Under the pieces are notes generated by a model. It was not told the DNA's origin. It saw nothing but the letters and a program-made list of their open reading frames with translations, and made no database searches. DNA of 28,316 nt from an uncultured Methylobacillus sp. (GTDB lineage: Bacteria > Pseudomonadota > Gammaproteobacteria > Burkholderiales > Methylophilaceae): NCBI GenBank assembly GCA_946478865.1, contig CAMLDO010000026.1, positions 1 to 28,316 on the forward strand, read 5' to 3'. A program made the translations under genes and the position numbers. Shown here one piece after another: positions 1 to 9,156 of the stretch; the first letter of the stretch is position 1; each line of letters opens with the position of its first letter.

Positions 1-25
1 CCTCTCTCTCCGCCACCGGAAAAAG

Positions 26-52
26 AAAAAGCGCCTGAAAAGGCGCTTTTTT
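26..52. terminator. Bidirectional rho-independent terminator
   Basis: A perfect stem pairs bases 30-36 with 41-47 around a GAAA tetraloop. It is flanked by an A-run on the left and a T-run on the right, so it can terminate transcription on either strand. It lies about 20 bases beyond the stop of the minus-strand PsiF-like gene and would also end any plus-strand gene arriving from outside the window. Confidence 0.85.
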
Positions 53-72
53 GTTGCCTGGAATCCGTGCGT

Positions 73-429
73 TTACTTGCTGTCCGCCACGCACTTCTTG
101 GTAAAGCTGTTCTTGGCAGCGCCAGCCAGCTTCTTCTCGGCCGCCTTCGTTTCGCAAGCCTGCGTGGCCTTGGCCATCGCCTCGTCACCCACGCATTTCT
201 TGGTGAAACTGGTTTTGGCTGCGCCCGACAATTTCTTTTCTGCCGCCTTGCTTTCGCATACCTTCATGGCCTCATCGGCACGCGTATCCTTTTCGCACTT
301 CTGCATGAAGCTGTTCTTGGCAGCACCGGCCAGTTTCTTTTCGGCGGCCTTGGCTTCACAGGCACCATCGGCGGCAAAAGCGGTTTGGCTCAGCATGAGC
401 GCGGCCAGCAGGGCAAACAATGTCTTCAT
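73..429 (-). CDS. psiF: PsiF-repeat secreted protein (three repeats)
   Basis: Small exported protein of 118 residues. Residues 1-19 form a signal peptide (Lys, hydrophobic core, cleavage near AFA-A). The mature part is three near-identical units bounded by cysteine pairs C24/C45, C58/C79 and C92/C113, each built around KAAEKKLxGAAKxSF. This matches the PsiF repeat family, named for the phosphate-starvation-inducible E. coli protein, which as I recall has two repeats rather than three. The ATG is well supported: AGGAGG sits on the minus strand at 435-440, five bases before it. The exact role is unknown; a periplasmic location is inferred from the signal peptide, and the evenly spaced cysteines suggest a disulfide within each repeat. 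It is monocistronic, between arfB (113 bases upstream) and a terminator. Confidence 0.85.
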   Translation of the reverse strand: MKTLFALLAALMLSQTAFAADGACEAKAAEKKLAGAAKNSFMQKCEKDTRADEAMKVCESKAAEKKLSGAAKTSFTKKCVGDEAMAKATQACETKAAEKKLAGAAKNSFTKKCVADSK

Positions 430-542
430 TTTTTCCTCCTTGTTGAATGGTCAGAACAGGACATCGGGTACGACTGTAGTACACATTTCTTTCAAATATC
501 TTACGGTAAACCGTTGCATTACAGCTAGTTTCATGGAACGGC

Positions 543-941
543 TCATTCCTCTACCTTGCCGCGCAAAGCCTTGATTCGTCCGCGCTGCACCTTGCTTTCG
601 ACCCTCTTGCGATGGGAGCTGAGCGTGGGACGCGTAGGCTTGCGCAACACGGGCTCAACCGCGGCCTTCTCGATCAGGGCGTGCAAACGCGCCAGTGCAT
701 CCTCGCGATTCTTTTCCAGACTGCGATAGCGCTGCGCCTTGACGACAACGATACCTTGGGCCGAGATGCGCTGATCGCGCAACGCCAGCAGGCGTGCTTT
801 GACGGCTTCGGGTAAAGAAGACGCACGGATATCGAAGCGCAGATGCACTGCATTGGAGACCTTGTTGACATTCTGGCCGCCCGCGCCTTGTGCGCGTATC
901 GCGGTGATCTCGATTTCCTCATCGGGGATAACGAAGTCCAT
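543..941 (-). CDS. arfB: Peptidyl-tRNA hydrolase ArfB (ribosome rescue)
   Basis: ArfB (YaeJ) binds stalled ribosomes that lack a stop codon in the A site and hydrolyses the peptidyl-tRNA. The product (132 residues from the ATG at 941) has the class I release-factor core [20 protein letters not shown] with the catalytic GGQ. After it comes a basic C-terminal tail ([17 protein letters not shown], then [10 protein letters not shown]) typical of the part that enters the mRNA channel. Length and order match the E. coli protein closely. A TTG at 968 would add nine residues, but the ATG places the IPDEEIEIT start where the family has it; neither start has a strong ribosome-binding site. It follows yoaA by about 59 bases on the same strand and is probably the last gene of that run. 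Confidence 0.93.
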   Translation of the reverse strand: MDFVIPDEEIEITAIRAQGAGGQNVNKVSNAVHLRFDIRASSLPEAVKARLLALRDQRISAQGIVVVKAQRYRSLEKNREDALARLHALIEKAAVEPVLRKPTRPTLSSHRKRVESKVQRGRIKALRGKVEE

Positions 942-1000
942 ACGGCCATCTTGCCACACAAGCAGCAAGGAGCAGTAGAAAATGCCCTCGACCGGGAAAG

Positions 1001-2971
1001 CTAAATCCCTGAAAGCTGCGCAGCGGACTGCTCCCCTTCCAGGGCCTCCTCCAGCGCAAAGAATGCCTCCACATCCACCATTTCGCGTGTACGCTTCATG
1101 GGCGGCAGACTCTGCCAGATGCGCCGGCCATAGTGTTTTTCAACGAGGCGTGGGTCGCAGATCATGAGGACGCCACGATCCTGCTCGTCGCGAATCAGGC
1201 GGCCCGCACCCTGCTTGAGCGTGATCACCGAATACGGCAGTTGATACTCCATGAAGGCGTTGCGGCCCTCGGCATTCATCTTGTCGATACGCGCCGCGAG
1301 TACCGGGTCATCCGGCGGCGCGAACGGCAGCTTGTCGATGACCACCAATGACAAGGCTTCGCCGCGCACGTCCACGCCTTCCCAGAAGCTTTGCGAGCCT
1401 ACAAGCACGGCATTCCCAAGCTTGCGGAAGCGATCCAGCAGTTCGGTACGCGAAGTGTCGCCCTGCATCAGCAACGGATAATTCAGACCCTCGCGCTCGA
1501 AGGCATCCTTGAGTAGCGCATGAATCTCACGCATCGCCCGCAGGCTGGTGCACAGCACGAACGCCCGCCCGCGGCTAGCCCTGAGTGCCGGCAATGCCGT
1601 CGCAGCCACGGCGGAGATGTAGCCGGCGCTATTCGGCGGCGGCATGCCTTGCGGCACGTAGAGGATGGATTGCGTCGGGTAGTCGAATGGGCTGTCCCAG
1701 CGCGCGGTAGTAGCTTCCGGCAGGCCCATCTGCCCGAGGTAGTGCCCGAAATCGCTCTTCACTGCGAGCGTGGCGGACGTGAACACCCAGGCGCGCGGAT
1801 GCCCTTCCATCTGCCTGGCGAAAATATCCGCGATCGAAAGCGGCGTCGCGTGCAATTGCACCGAGTGCGTGAACACCTCGACCCAGCGCACCAGATTGCT
1901 GTCCGTTCCCGCACGCCAGTTCTTGAGCTGCGTTTCCAGCGCCAGCCCGCGCTGCCAGCAGTTCTCGAGCGCGGGATCACGTTCGGCCTGGGTTTCCAGG
2001 ATATCGGTCAAGGCTTTGAGCTTTTGCTGCATGGTTTCGAAGGCCGGATCGAACCCTGGCCGCTCCAGCGCTTTCTGCACCGGCATGCGCATACCGTCGA
2101 GCGTGAAGGTAAGGCGGAAATCGCGCACCGCCTTTTCCAGCGCGGCGGTTGCTTCCGGCAATGATACGCAGTCCTTGGCACTCGTCAGAAACTCGGTGTG
2201 CGCGTCGCGGGCAAGGTCCATGATCTGGCTGGTCGAAATATCTTCGCCAAAAAACAGGCCCGCAGTTTCCGGTAGTTGGTGCGCTTCGTCGAAAATGACG
2301 GTGTTGGCGGCCGGCAGCAGTTCGGACACCCCTTCGTCGCGAAGCATCACGTCGGCGAAAAACAGGTGATGATTGACCACCACCACATCCGCCGCGAGCG
2401 CGCGCTTGCGCGCCTCCATGACGAAACATTCCTTGTAGTGCGCGCACTCCTGGCCGATGCAGTTGTCGCGCGTCGAAGTCACAAACGGCCAGATGGTGGC
2501 AGTTTCCGGCACCTCGGAAAGCTCGCTCTTGTCGCCGGTGTCACTGTGCTCGGCGAAGCTCTTGATGATATGAATGTAGCGCGCATCCTCGCGATTGAGG
2601 AAACGCCCCTCGTTGGCAGCGCGCTCCAGGTGGAAATGACAGACGTAGTTGGCGCGGCCCTTCAGCATTGCCACCGTGACCGGCACCTTGAGGGCATCGC
2701 GCACCGCCGGCAAGTCGCGGTTGAAGAGCTGATCCTGCAGGGTCTTGGTACCCGTGGAAATAATCACCTTGCCGCCGGACAGCAGCGCCGGCACGAGGTA
2801 GGCAAAGGTCTTGCCGGTCCCGGTCCCGGCTTCGGCCACCAGCACTTTGCAACCGTCGATAGCATCGGCGATGGACTGCGCCATCTCGATTTGCTGCTGG
2901 CGCGGACGGTAGCCGGGAATGGTTTCGGCCAGCGCGCCTTCCGCGGAAAAAATACGGATCAGATCGGACAC
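1001..2971 (-). CDS. yoaA: ATP-dependent Fe-S DNA helicase, YoaA/DinG family
   Basis: Superfamily 2 (XPD/DinG-like) 5'-3' DNA helicase of 656 residues. Visible parts: Walker A AGTGTGKT at 48-55; four cysteines C111, C171, C176 and C182 positioned like the XPD-type 4Fe-4S cluster ligands; the DEAH box at 228-231; and the late helicase motif [14 protein letters not shown] near the C-terminus. Length and wording fit E. coli YoaA (about 636 residues) better than DinG (716). In E. coli, YoaA works with HolC in replication repair and damage tolerance. The start is a GTG without an obvious Shine-Dalgarno, 42 bases after the DUF1289 gene, consistent with operon translation. It belongs to the nadK-recN-DUF1289-yoaA-arfB run. 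Confidence 0.94.
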   Translation of the reverse strand: MSDLIRIFSAEGALAETIPGYRPRQQQIEMAQSIADAIDGCKVLVAEAGTGTGKTFAYLVPALLSGGKVIISTGTKTLQDQLFNRDLPAVRDALKVPVTVAMLKGRANYVCHFHLERAANEGRFLNREDARYIHIIKSFAEHSDTGDKSELSEVPETATIWPFVTSTRDNCIGQECAHYKECFVMEARKRALAADVVVVNHHLFFADVMLRDEGVSELLPAANTVIFDEAHQLPETAGLFFGEDISTSQIMDLARDAHTEFLTSAKDCVSLPEATAALEKAVRDFRLTFTLDGMRMPVQKALERPGFDPAFETMQQKLKALTDILETQAERDPALENCWQRGLALETQLKNWRAGTDSNLVRWVEVFTHSVQLHATPLSIADIFARQMEGHPRAWVFTSATLAVKSDFGHYLGQMGLPEATTARWDSPFDYPTQSILYVPQGMPPPNSAGYISAVAATALPALRASRGRAFVLCTSLRAMREIHALLKDAFEREGLNYPLLMQGDTSRTELLDRFRKLGNAVLVGSQSFWEGVDVRGEALSLVVIDKLPFAPPDDPVLAARIDKMNAEGRNAFMEYQLPYSVITLKQGAGRLIRDEQDRGVLMICDPRLVEKHYGRRIWQSLPPMKRTREMVDVEAFFALEEALEGEQSAAQLSGI

Positions 2972-3013
2972 GGTACAGCCGCTAAAATGAGGTGTGCGGG
3001 ATAGAACGAACGT

Positions 3014-3202
3014 TCAGTCGAAACTGACGCTCTCCGCCAGACGTTGGGCAAGAATTTCGTTCAATTCGTTTTTTTGCTCATTGGTCATGCTCGACCAGGC
3101 GGCAATTTCCTCGCGTGTCCGGAAACAGCCGGCACATACGTCAGCCGCAGGATCCATACGGCAAACACCGACACAAGGCGATTCGACAAAATCAGACACC
3201 AC
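3014..3202 (-). CDS. DUF1289 small cysteine-rich protein
   Basis: Protein of 62 residues with the DUF1289 signature SPCVGVCRMDP, then CAGCFRTREEIAAW. The four cysteines C10, C14, C23 and C26 form a CX3C-X8-CX2C pattern that looks like a small metal (zinc or Fe-S) site. No function is established for the family. The start is GTG at 3202, sharing one base with the recN stop (a TAGTG junction); an adjacent in-frame GTG one codon later is equally possible. It sits between recN and the Fe-S helicase yoaA, so a DNA-repair or cluster-related role is plausible but is inference only. Confidence 0.88.
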   Translation of the reverse strand: MVSDFVESPCVGVCRMDPAADVCAGCFRTREEIAAWSSMTNEQKNELNEILAQRLAESVSFD

Positions 3203-4857
3203 TAGACTCCCAGCATTTCCGCCGCATGCCGGCGGGTTGTTTCGGTAATTTCCATGCCGCCCAGCATACGGGCGATCTCTTCAATACGTTCGATCTCATC
3301 AAGCGGATCGATGCGGCTCAATGTGCTGCCGCTCGCGGAAGACTTGCTGACGCGCAGGTGATGCAAGCCTTGCGCAGCCACTTGCGGCAGGTGAGTGATC
3401 ACTAGCACCTGACGCGTCGCGCCAAGCGACTTGAGCAATTGTCCGACCACTTCCGCCACGCCGCCGCCGATACCGACGTCCACTTCGTCGAAAATCATGG
3501 TCGGCGTAGCGCCTTGCTGCGCGGTAATCACGCGAATGGCGAGGCTGATGCGCGACAGCTCGCCGCCCGAGGCGACTTTAGCGAGTGACCGCGGCGCTAC
3601 CCCCGCGTGCCCAGCTACCTGAAACTCGACCTGCTCCAGGCCGTGTGCGGTACCCTCTTCCTGGGGCAGCAAAGCCACGGCAAAGCTGCCGCCGGAAAGG
3701 GCAAGGCGCTGCATTTCGGTCGTAACCTGCTCGCCGAGCGACTGGGCCGCTTGCTTTCGTCCAGAGCTCAACTGCTTTGCAAGCGCAAGATAAGCTTCCT
3801 GCGCCGCGGCCTCCTCACGCGCCAGTGCACCATCGTCGCCCACGCCATCCAGTTCGGCCATGCGGGTCTGCCATTTCTCCAGCAGTGCTGGCAGCTCTTC
3901 GGGACGCACGCGATATTTGCGTGCAGCACCATGGATAGCCTGAATACGCCCCTCGACTTCGTTCAACCGCTCCGGGTCCAGCTCGGCCCGGTTGAGGTAT
4001 TTCTTGAGGAAGCGATCGGCTTCCTCGATCTGGATTGCAGCAGCATCCAGACTATCCAGTGCTTCCTGCATCGCCGGGTCGTATTCGCTGAGTTCCTGCA
4101 GCTTATGCTGAGCGACGTGAATCTGGCGCAGAACCGAAGCCTCGTCTTCCGCGAGCAACTCGCGGCACTCTTCGCCTCCGGACAACAGGCTGGCAGCGTG
4201 CGCAAGACGGCTGTGCTCCTGCTGCAACGCTTCCCATTCTTCAACGGAAGGTCCGAGCTGCTTCAGCTCACGCACCTGGTCGCGCAACTCGGCCAATTCC
4301 TCCGCGTAGGCGGCGGCATTTCGCTCCATCTCGCTGCGGCGCTCGTGCAATTCGCGCCAATGCTTGTAAGCAGTCACTACTCCTGCTGCCAGCGTGGACA
4401 GCCCACCGAAGTCATCGAGCAATGCGCGCTGTGTGGCGGTCTTGAGCAGCGAGTGATGCGCATGCTGACTGTAGATATCGACGAGAAAATCGCCCGCCTC
4501 ACGCAATTGCTGCATGGTCGCAGTGATACCGTTGATGAAGGCGCGCGAACGCCCGTCGGCGTAGACGATGCGGCGCATGAGGCAGACATCGTCCTCGCCG
4601 GCAAGCTCGTTGTCAGCGAGCCAGGCACGCAATTCAGGCAAATCAGCGACCGAAAACTCGGCGCTGATTTCGGCCTTTTCGCAGCCCTGACGCACCAGCC
4701 CGGATTCGCCGCGCTCGCCGAGCGCCAGCGAAAGCGCGTCGATGAGGATGGACTTGCCCGCACCGGTTTCTCCCGTCAGCACGGTGAATCCCTTGCCGAA
4801 CTCGAGATCGAGCCGGTCAACGATAACGAAATCCTTGAGCGAAAGAGACCGCAGCAT
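3202..4857 (-). CDS. recN: DNA repair protein RecN
   Basis: SMC-like ATPase that acts early in double-strand break repair. From the ATG at 4857 the product is 551 residues, very near the usual 553. Walker A GETGAGKS is at 29-36; a long, mostly helical coiled-coil middle (about residues 150-380, including runs such as YAEELAELRDQVRELKQL) separates it from the C-terminal half. That half has the ABC signature region KVASGGELSRISLAIR and Walker B MIFDEVDVGIGG. The open frame extends 106 codons further upstream, but that extension lies inside nadK in another frame and is arginine/serine-rich nonsense, so it is rejected. It starts 22 bases after the nadK stop and overlaps the DUF1289 start by one base. 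Confidence 0.96.
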   Translation of the reverse strand: MLRSLSLKDFVIVDRLDLEFGKGFTVLTGETGAGKSILIDALSLALGERGESGLVRQGCEKAEISAEFSVADLPELRAWLADNELAGEDDVCLMRRIVYADGRSRAFINGITATMQQLREAGDFLVDIYSQHAHHSLLKTATQRALLDDFGGLSTLAAGVVTAYKHWRELHERRSEMERNAAAYAEELAELRDQVRELKQLGPSVEEWEALQQEHSRLAHAASLLSGGEECRELLAEDEASVLRQIHVAQHKLQELSEYDPAMQEALDSLDAAAIQIEEADRFLKKYLNRAELDPERLNEVEGRIQAIHGAARKYRVRPEELPALLEKWQTRMAELDGVGDDGALAREEAAAQEAYLALAKQLSSGRKQAAQSLGEQVTTEMQRLALSGGSFAVALLPQEEGTAHGLEQVEFQVAGHAGVAPRSLAKVASGGELSRISLAIRVITAQQGATPTMIFDEVDVGIGGGVAEVVGQLLKSLGATRQVLVITHLPQVAAQGLHHLRVSKSSASGSTLSRIDPLDEIERIEEIARMLGGMEITETTRRHAAEMLGV

Positions 4858-4879
4858 GCTTAGAGTATGTTCACGCCAA

Positions 4880-5743
4880 CTAGCCCCAGTGCAGCTTCTC
4901 ACGCAGCATCGCGTAATGGCTGTGGCCACGCGGATGCAGCAGCTTGACGGTCTTGGGAAGACGCCGGACCACAACCTTGTCGCCGGGGTGAAGGTCGGAA
5001 TGCAATTGGCCGTCGAAATGCACGCGCGCATCGTCGGCATGCAGCAGGGTAATTTCGACCTTGCTTGCACTGTTGATCGCGAACGGGCGATTAGAGAGTG
5101 TGTGCGGGCAGATCGGCACCAGCGCGATGGCTTCGAGCGTGGGATGCAGCAGCGGGCCGCCTGCGGAGAGTGCATAAGCGGTCGTGCCGGTGGGAGTTGC
5201 CAGAATCAGGCCGTCGGAGCGCTGGCGATGTACGAATTCGCAATCGATATGCAGTTCCAGCTCGATGAGGCGTACTGTAGCCGCCTTGCTGATGACCACA
5301 TCGTTAAGCGCGCGCCCTTCGCTCAGCTCCTGGCCGTCGCGCATGATGCACGCACCCAGCAGCATGCGCTGCTCCTGCACGTACTCGCCGTCGAGAATGC
5401 TGGCGACGTTCTGCAACATGGTTTCGGTGGTGATATCGGCCAGGAAGCCGAAGCGGCCGCGATTGACCCCGACCAGCGGAACGCCATGCTCGACCAGACT
5501 GCGAGCCGCGGTCAGCATCGTACCGTCTCCGCCCAATACCACGGCCAGATCCGCATGCGCACCCATTTCGGCCATCGCAACGGTTCTGTACCCCTGAATG
5601 TCGAAGAATGCCGCGGTATTGTCTTCGATCAGCACACCCACGCCACGCTCGTTCAGAAAACGGGCTAGCGCCAGCAGATATTCGCGGATTTCGGGATTGG
5701 TAATTTTGCCGACAAGGGCTATGTGGTGAAAAGCGTCCTTCAT
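4880..5743 (-). CDS. nadK: NAD kinase
   Basis: ATP-dependent phosphorylation of NAD to NADP in the cytoplasm. The 287-residue product has the hallmark GGDGT at 71-75, the following GVNRGRFGFLAD loop, the NDVV motif (ALNDVVISK), and the C-terminal half with SDGLILATPTGTTAYALSAGG. The length is typical. The reading frame is open for another 104 codons upstream, but that part has no family similarity, so the ATG at 5743 (MKDAFHHIALVGK) is chosen; no clear Shine-Dalgarno is visible. It is first in the nadK-recN-DUF1289-yoaA-arfB run and divergent from hrcA, an arrangement I recall from many proteobacteria. Confidence 0.95.
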   Translation of the reverse strand: MKDAFHHIALVGKITNPEIREYLLALARFLNERGVGVLIEDNTAAFFDIQGYRTVAMAEMGAHADLAVVLGGDGTMLTAARSLVEHGVPLVGVNRGRFGFLADITTETMLQNVASILDGEYVQEQRMLLGACIMRDGQELSEGRALNDVVISKAATVRLIELELHIDCEFVHRQRSDGLILATPTGTTAYALSAGGPLLHPTLEAIALVPICPHTLSNRPFAINSASKVEITLLHADDARVHFDGQLHSDLHPGDKVVVRRLPKTVKLLHPRGHSHYAMLREKLHWG

Positions 5744-5896
5744 GGCCGCATTAAACCACAGAAGCACCCCTCGAAAAAGATTTGCCGACAAGGGGAACTC
5801 AAGCCCGGCGTAAGGATTCCAAAAAGCGCCTAAACTCCAGCGTTTATCGTGCCGCACGACTTTATTCCGACTGTTTTCTGCAAACCTTGCGCCGCA

Positions 5897-5925
5897 TTGC
5901 CGGGCACGGGCTATTGCCTCATAAT
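5897..5925 (+). promoter_or_regulatory. Candidate sigma-70 promoter for hrcA-hemH
   Basis: TTGCCG at 5897-5902 and CATAAT at 5920-5925 are separated by exactly 17 bases, matching the -35/-10 consensus at four and five of six positions. It lies in the 264-base nadK-hrcA divergent region and would give a leader of about 75 bases. I saw no CIRCE operator and no sigma-32 promoter here. The assignment is from pattern alone. Confidence 0.4.
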
Positions 5926-6007
5926 TCAGCCATGATTCACGCTTTCCATACTTTCTCACAACGCCTCTTCCCAGCCGTCTCGGCCTCTCGTCGCGTGCTG
6001 TAACGCC

Positions 6008-7027
6008 ATGCTGGAAAAACGCGCCCAAATTCTGCTCAAAACTCTGGTCGAGCACTACATAAGCGACGGCCAGCCAGTGGGCTCGCGCACGCTTTCAAAA
6101 TGCTCCGGCCTCGATCTCAGCCCGGCCAGCATACGCAACGTCATGTCGGACCTGGAGGAAATGGGCTTCATCGCCAGCCCGCATACCTCGGCCGGCCGTA
6201 TTCCCACGCACCGTGGCTATCGCCTGTTCGTGGATACTTTGCTGACCGTGCAACCGTTGCGCGATGAGGAAATCAGGAAACTGGAAACCCGTCTTTCCTC
6301 GCCGGACCCGCAGGAGCTGATTTCTTCAGCGGCGAGCGTGCTGTCCAACCTGACCCAGTTCGCCGGGCTGGTGATGATTCCCAAGCGCAAGGGCATCGCC
6401 TTCCGGCAACTCGAATTCCTGCCGCTCTCGGAAAAACGCATCCTGCTCATCATCGTCACCACTGACGGCAACGTGCAGAACCGCATCATCGTCACGGACC
6501 GCAACTACACGCCGTCCGAACTGGTGCAGGCGGCCAATTTCTTCAACCAGAACTACGCGGGGCAGACCTTCGAGGAGGTGCACCGCAAGCTGCACGAGGA
6601 ATTGCGCCAGATGCAGTCGGACATGACCCGCCTCATGACCGCCGCGCTCGAAGCCAGTAACAAGGCACTGGCGGACGACCAGGATGACGTGGTGATTTCC
6701 GGTGAGCGCAACCTGCTGCAGGTGGACGACCTCTCCACCAACGTCACTTCCTTGCGCAAGCTGTTCGAGGTGTTCGAGCGGCGTACCACCCTGCTGCAAC
6801 TATTGGATACCAGCCAGAAAGCGGAAGGCGTCAATATTTTCATCGGCGGAGAATCCGGCCATGTACCGCTGGACGAGTGCAGCGTGGTGACCGCGCCGTA
6901 CGAGGTCGATGGTCAGGTCGTGGGTACGCTGGGCGTGATCGGCCCAACTCGTATGGCTTACGAACGCGTAATCCCCATCGTGGATATCACCGCCAAGTTG
7001 CTTTCCAACGCCTTATCCAGTCACTGA
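6008..7027 (+). CDS. hrcA: Heat-inducible transcription repressor HrcA
   Basis: Repressor that binds CIRCE operators in front of class I heat-shock genes (typically groESL) and depends on GroEL for activity. The 339-residue product has the N-terminal winged helix ([12 protein letters not shown], then [17 protein letters not shown] and the [18 protein letters not shown] wing). The C-terminal GAF-like domain ends [32 protein letters not shown]. Length and order are normal. It starts at the ATG at 6008, with no obvious Shine-Dalgarno. The TGA stop overlaps the hemH ATG by one base. No CIRCE repeat is seen near grpE or dnaK in this window, so its targets are probably elsewhere. Confidence 0.95.
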   Translation: MLEKRAQILLKTLVEHYISDGQPVGSRTLSKCSGLDLSPASIRNVMSDLEEMGFIASPHTSAGRIPTHRGYRLFVDTLLTVQPLRDEEIRKLETRLSSPDPQELISSAASVLSNLTQFAGLVMIPKRKGIAFRQLEFLPLSEKRILLIIVTTDGNVQNRIIVTDRNYTPSELVQAANFFNQNYAGQTFEEVHRKLHEELRQMQSDMTRLMTAALEASNKALADDQDDVVISGERNLLQVDDLSTNVTSLRKLFEVFERRTTLLQLLDTSQKAEGVNIFIGGESGHVPLDECSVVTAPYEVDGQVVGTLGVIGPTRMAYERVIPIVDITAKLLSNALSSH

Positions 7028-8127
7028 TGTCAAAATTCAAGCCGGAACCTTCCTACCAGCACGGCACGCCTGAGCGCATCGGCATTCTGCTGATCAATCT
7101 CGGTACGCCAGATGCACCGACCGCAAAAGCATTGCGGCCCTATCTCAAGCAATTCCTGAGCGATCCGCGCGTGGTCGAAATTCCACGCCTTGCATGGTGG
7201 CCTATCCTCAACGGCATCATCCTCAATACGCGCCCAGCAAAATCCGCCGAGAAATACGCAAAAATATGGAGTCCGGAAGGCTCCCCCTTGCTGGTACATA
7301 CCCGCAAACAGGCGATCATGCTCAAGGGGTTTCTCGGCACGCGCGGCATTTCGGTCGAGGTCGAGTTCGGTATGCGCTATGGCAACCCTTCGGTCGCCTC
7401 CGCGCTGGAAAAACTGCGTGAGCGCAATTGCAGCCGCATTCTCCTGATCCCGCTCTATCCACAATATGCGGCAAGCAGCACCGGCTCTGCGCTGGATGCC
7501 GTCTGGCAAAAACTGCAACGCATGCGCAACATGCCCGAAGTGCGTACGATAAGGCACTATCACGACGAGCCAGGATATATCGCCGCATTGGCCGCGAGCG
7601 TCAACCGCCACTGGATGGATCACGGACGGCCGGACAAACTCATCATGAGCTTTCATGGCATTCCGCGCCGTTCGTTGAAGCTGGGCGACCCTTATCACTG
7701 CGAGTGCCATAAGACCGGCCGCCTGCTCGTAGAAGCGCTCAAGCTGGAGAAGGAACAATATATGATCTGCTTCCAGTCGCGCTTCGGCCGCGCCGAGTGG
7801 CTCCAGCCCTACTTTGCTCCCACGCTGGAACAGCTCGGCAAGAGCGGCACCAAGCGCGTCGACGTGATCTGCCCCGGGTTTGCCGGCGACTGCCTGGAAA
7901 CACTGGAGGAAATCGGCATGGAGGGAAAAGCCACCTTCCTCGGTGCCGGAGGCAGTGAGTATCACTATATCCCAGCGCTCAACGAACGCGACGAATGGCT
8001 GCACGCATTGAGCGACATCGCCGAACGTCATCTGCAAGGCTGGCTCGATAGCGCCCCTGCAGAGCAGAAGAAGTTCGAACTGGAACAATCGCGTTTGCGC
8101 GCGATGGCACTCGGCGCGAAGCAGTGA
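7027..8127 (+). CDS. hemH: Ferrochelatase HemH
   Basis: Inserts ferrous iron into protoporphyrin IX, the last step of haem b synthesis, at the inner face of the cytoplasmic membrane. The 366-residue product has the N-terminal [13 protein letters not shown], the catalytic-histidine motif [11 protein letters not shown] with H210, and the [14 protein letters not shown] motif with the conserved glutamate E291. The start is the ATG at 7027, one base inside the hrcA stop (TGATG), which implies translational coupling. The open frame reaches 50 codons further into hrcA, but this is out-of-frame hrcA and is rejected. The protein has no [2Fe-2S] tail cysteines that I can recognise. Confidence 0.96.
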   Translation: MSKFKPEPSYQHGTPERIGILLINLGTPDAPTAKALRPYLKQFLSDPRVVEIPRLAWWPILNGIILNTRPAKSAEKYAKIWSPEGSPLLVHTRKQAIMLKGFLGTRGISVEVEFGMRYGNPSVASALEKLRERNCSRILLIPLYPQYAASSTGSALDAVWQKLQRMRNMPEVRTIRHYHDEPGYIAALAASVNRHWMDHGRPDKLIMSFHGIPRRSLKLGDPYHCECHKTGRLLVEALKLEKEQYMICFQSRFGRAEWLQPYFAPTLEQLGKSGTKRVDVICPGFAGDCLETLEEIGMEGKATFLGAGGSEYHYIPALNERDEWLHALSDIAERHLQGWLDSAPAEQKKFELEQSRLRAMALGAKQ

Positions 8128-8143
8128 GTGGCTCCTGAGGCTT

Positions 8144-8152
8144 TGCTATACT
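8144..8152 (+). promoter_or_regulatory. Extended -10 promoter of the hldD operon
   Basis: TG at 8144-8145, one base, then TATACT at 8147-8152 make an extended -10 (TGnTATACT). No good -35 hexamer lies 17 bases upstream, which extended -10 promoters tolerate. The predicted transcript would start about 18 bases before the hldD ATG. This would let the LPS operon be expressed independently of hrcA-hemH. Confidence 0.5.
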
Positions 8153-8176
8153 AGCGTTTTACCCGGAACACCCCAC

Positions 8177-9148
8177 ATGATCGCTATTACCGGCGGCGCA
8201 GGCATGATAGGCAGCATGATCGCCTGGCAACTCAACCAGGAGGGCCGCGATGACCTCATCATCGTCGATCGCCAGAAACACGCCGACCAGTGGCAGAACC
8301 TCTGTCATCGCCGCTACGAGGAATACCTCGACAAGGAAGAATTGCTGCCCTGGCTGGAAGCCGGCGCCGAACTGGATGCCGTGATCCATATGGGGGCTAT
8401 CAGCGCTACCACTGAACGCGACTGGAACCGATTGCTGGAAGACAACATTCGCTACAGCCAGGGGCTGTGGCAGTGGTGTACCGACAATGGCGTCCCTTTC
8501 CTCTATGCAAGCTCCGCGGCGACTTACGGCGGCGGCGAGAACGGCTACGACGACGCCAGCAGTATCGAAAGCCTGCGACCGCTCCACGCTTATGGCTACT
8601 CCAAGCACTTCTTCGACCAGTGGGCGCTGCGCCAGGCCGCAGTAGGCAATGCACCGCCACTGTGGGCCGGGTTCAAGTTTTTCAACGTCTACGGACCGAA
8701 CGAGTACCACAAGGAACGCATGGCAAGCGTCGCGCTCCATACCTTCAACCAGTTCCGCGATACGGGTACGGTCAAGCTGTTCAAGAGCGACCGCGCGGGC
8801 GTCGAGGACGGCATGCAGTTACGCGATTTCGTCTACGTGAAGGATGCCGCCGCCGTGGTGACCTGGTTCCTGCAAGGCAAGGGCGAAAGCGGCATCTACA
8901 ACATCGGCACCGGCCAGGCTCGGGCGTTCAAGGATCTCGCCACTGCGGTGATGACTTCTACCGGCGGCTCGCCCAGCATTACCTGGATCGACATGCCGGA
9001 CGACCTCAAGGGCAAATACCAGTACTACACCCAGGCCAGCATGGAAAAACTGCGCGCCGTCGGTTACGACCAGCCTTTCCACACGCTGGAAGAAGGCGTG
9101 CGCGACTATGTGCAGAACTACCTGATGCAGCCCGACCCCTACTGCTAG
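8177..9148 (+). CDS. hldD: ADP-L-glycero-D-manno-heptose 6-epimerase
   Basis: Final step of ADP-heptose synthesis: epimerises ADP-D-glycero- to ADP-L-glycero-D-manno-heptose. It is an extended short-chain dehydrogenase/reductase of 323 residues with the NADP-binding GGAGMIGS at 6-13, catalytic Y139 and K143 (YGYSK), and the family-specific block NVYGPNEYHKERMASV at 170-185. The start is the ATG at 8177, with a weak GGAA eight bases upstream; the N-terminus begins directly with the Rossmann strand, as in relatives. It is first in hldD-gmhA-hldE-waaF-inaA-like, with gmhA eight bases downstream. Confidence 0.96.
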   Translation: MIAITGGAGMIGSMIAWQLNQEGRDDLIIVDRQKHADQWQNLCHRRYEEYLDKEELLPWLEAGAELDAVIHMGAISATTERDWNRLLEDNIRYSQGLWQWCTDNGVPFLYASSAATYGGGENGYDDASSIESLRPLHAYGYSKHFFDQWALRQAAVGNAPPLWAGFKFFNVYGPNEYHKERMASVALHTFNQFRDTGTVKLFKSDRAGVEDGMQLRDFVYVKDAAAVVTWFLQGKGESGIYNIGTGQARAFKDLATAVMTSTGGSPSITWIDMPDDLKGKYQYYTQASMEKLRAVGYDQPFHTLEEGVRDYVQNYLMQPDPYC

Positions 9149-9156
9149 GAAGAAAT

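Noticed and set aside
430..542. A Pho box in front of the PsiF-like gene
   Set aside because: On the minus strand a CTGTAAT heptamer occurs, but the partner heptamer 11 bases on does not match the PhoB consensus. A short inverted repeat ACGGT-aa-ACCGT at 503-514 is also present but too short to interpret.
3607..4863. Long plus-strand open frame of 418 codons opposite recN
   Set aside because: It is the antisense shadow of recN, with no recognisable domain; similar long shadows lie opposite yoaA (1520-2164), hemH (7030-8088) and the carbamoyltransferase (17532-19040).
4858..5175. A 106-codon N-terminal extension of RecN
   Set aside because: It lies inside nadK in another frame, has no family similarity and reads as Arg/Ser/Cys-rich antisense-type sequence; the ATG at 4857 matches the RecN N-terminus exactly.
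5744..6007. CIRCE operator or sigma-32 promoter for hrcA
   Set aside because: I looked for TTAGCACTC/GAGTGCTAA and for CTTGAA with CCCCAT at the right spacing and found neither.
5744..6055. A 104-codon N-terminal extension of NAD kinase overlapping hrcA
   Set aside because: It has no similarity to NAD kinases and crosses the divergent promoter region and the hrcA start; the ATG at 5743 gives the usual length.
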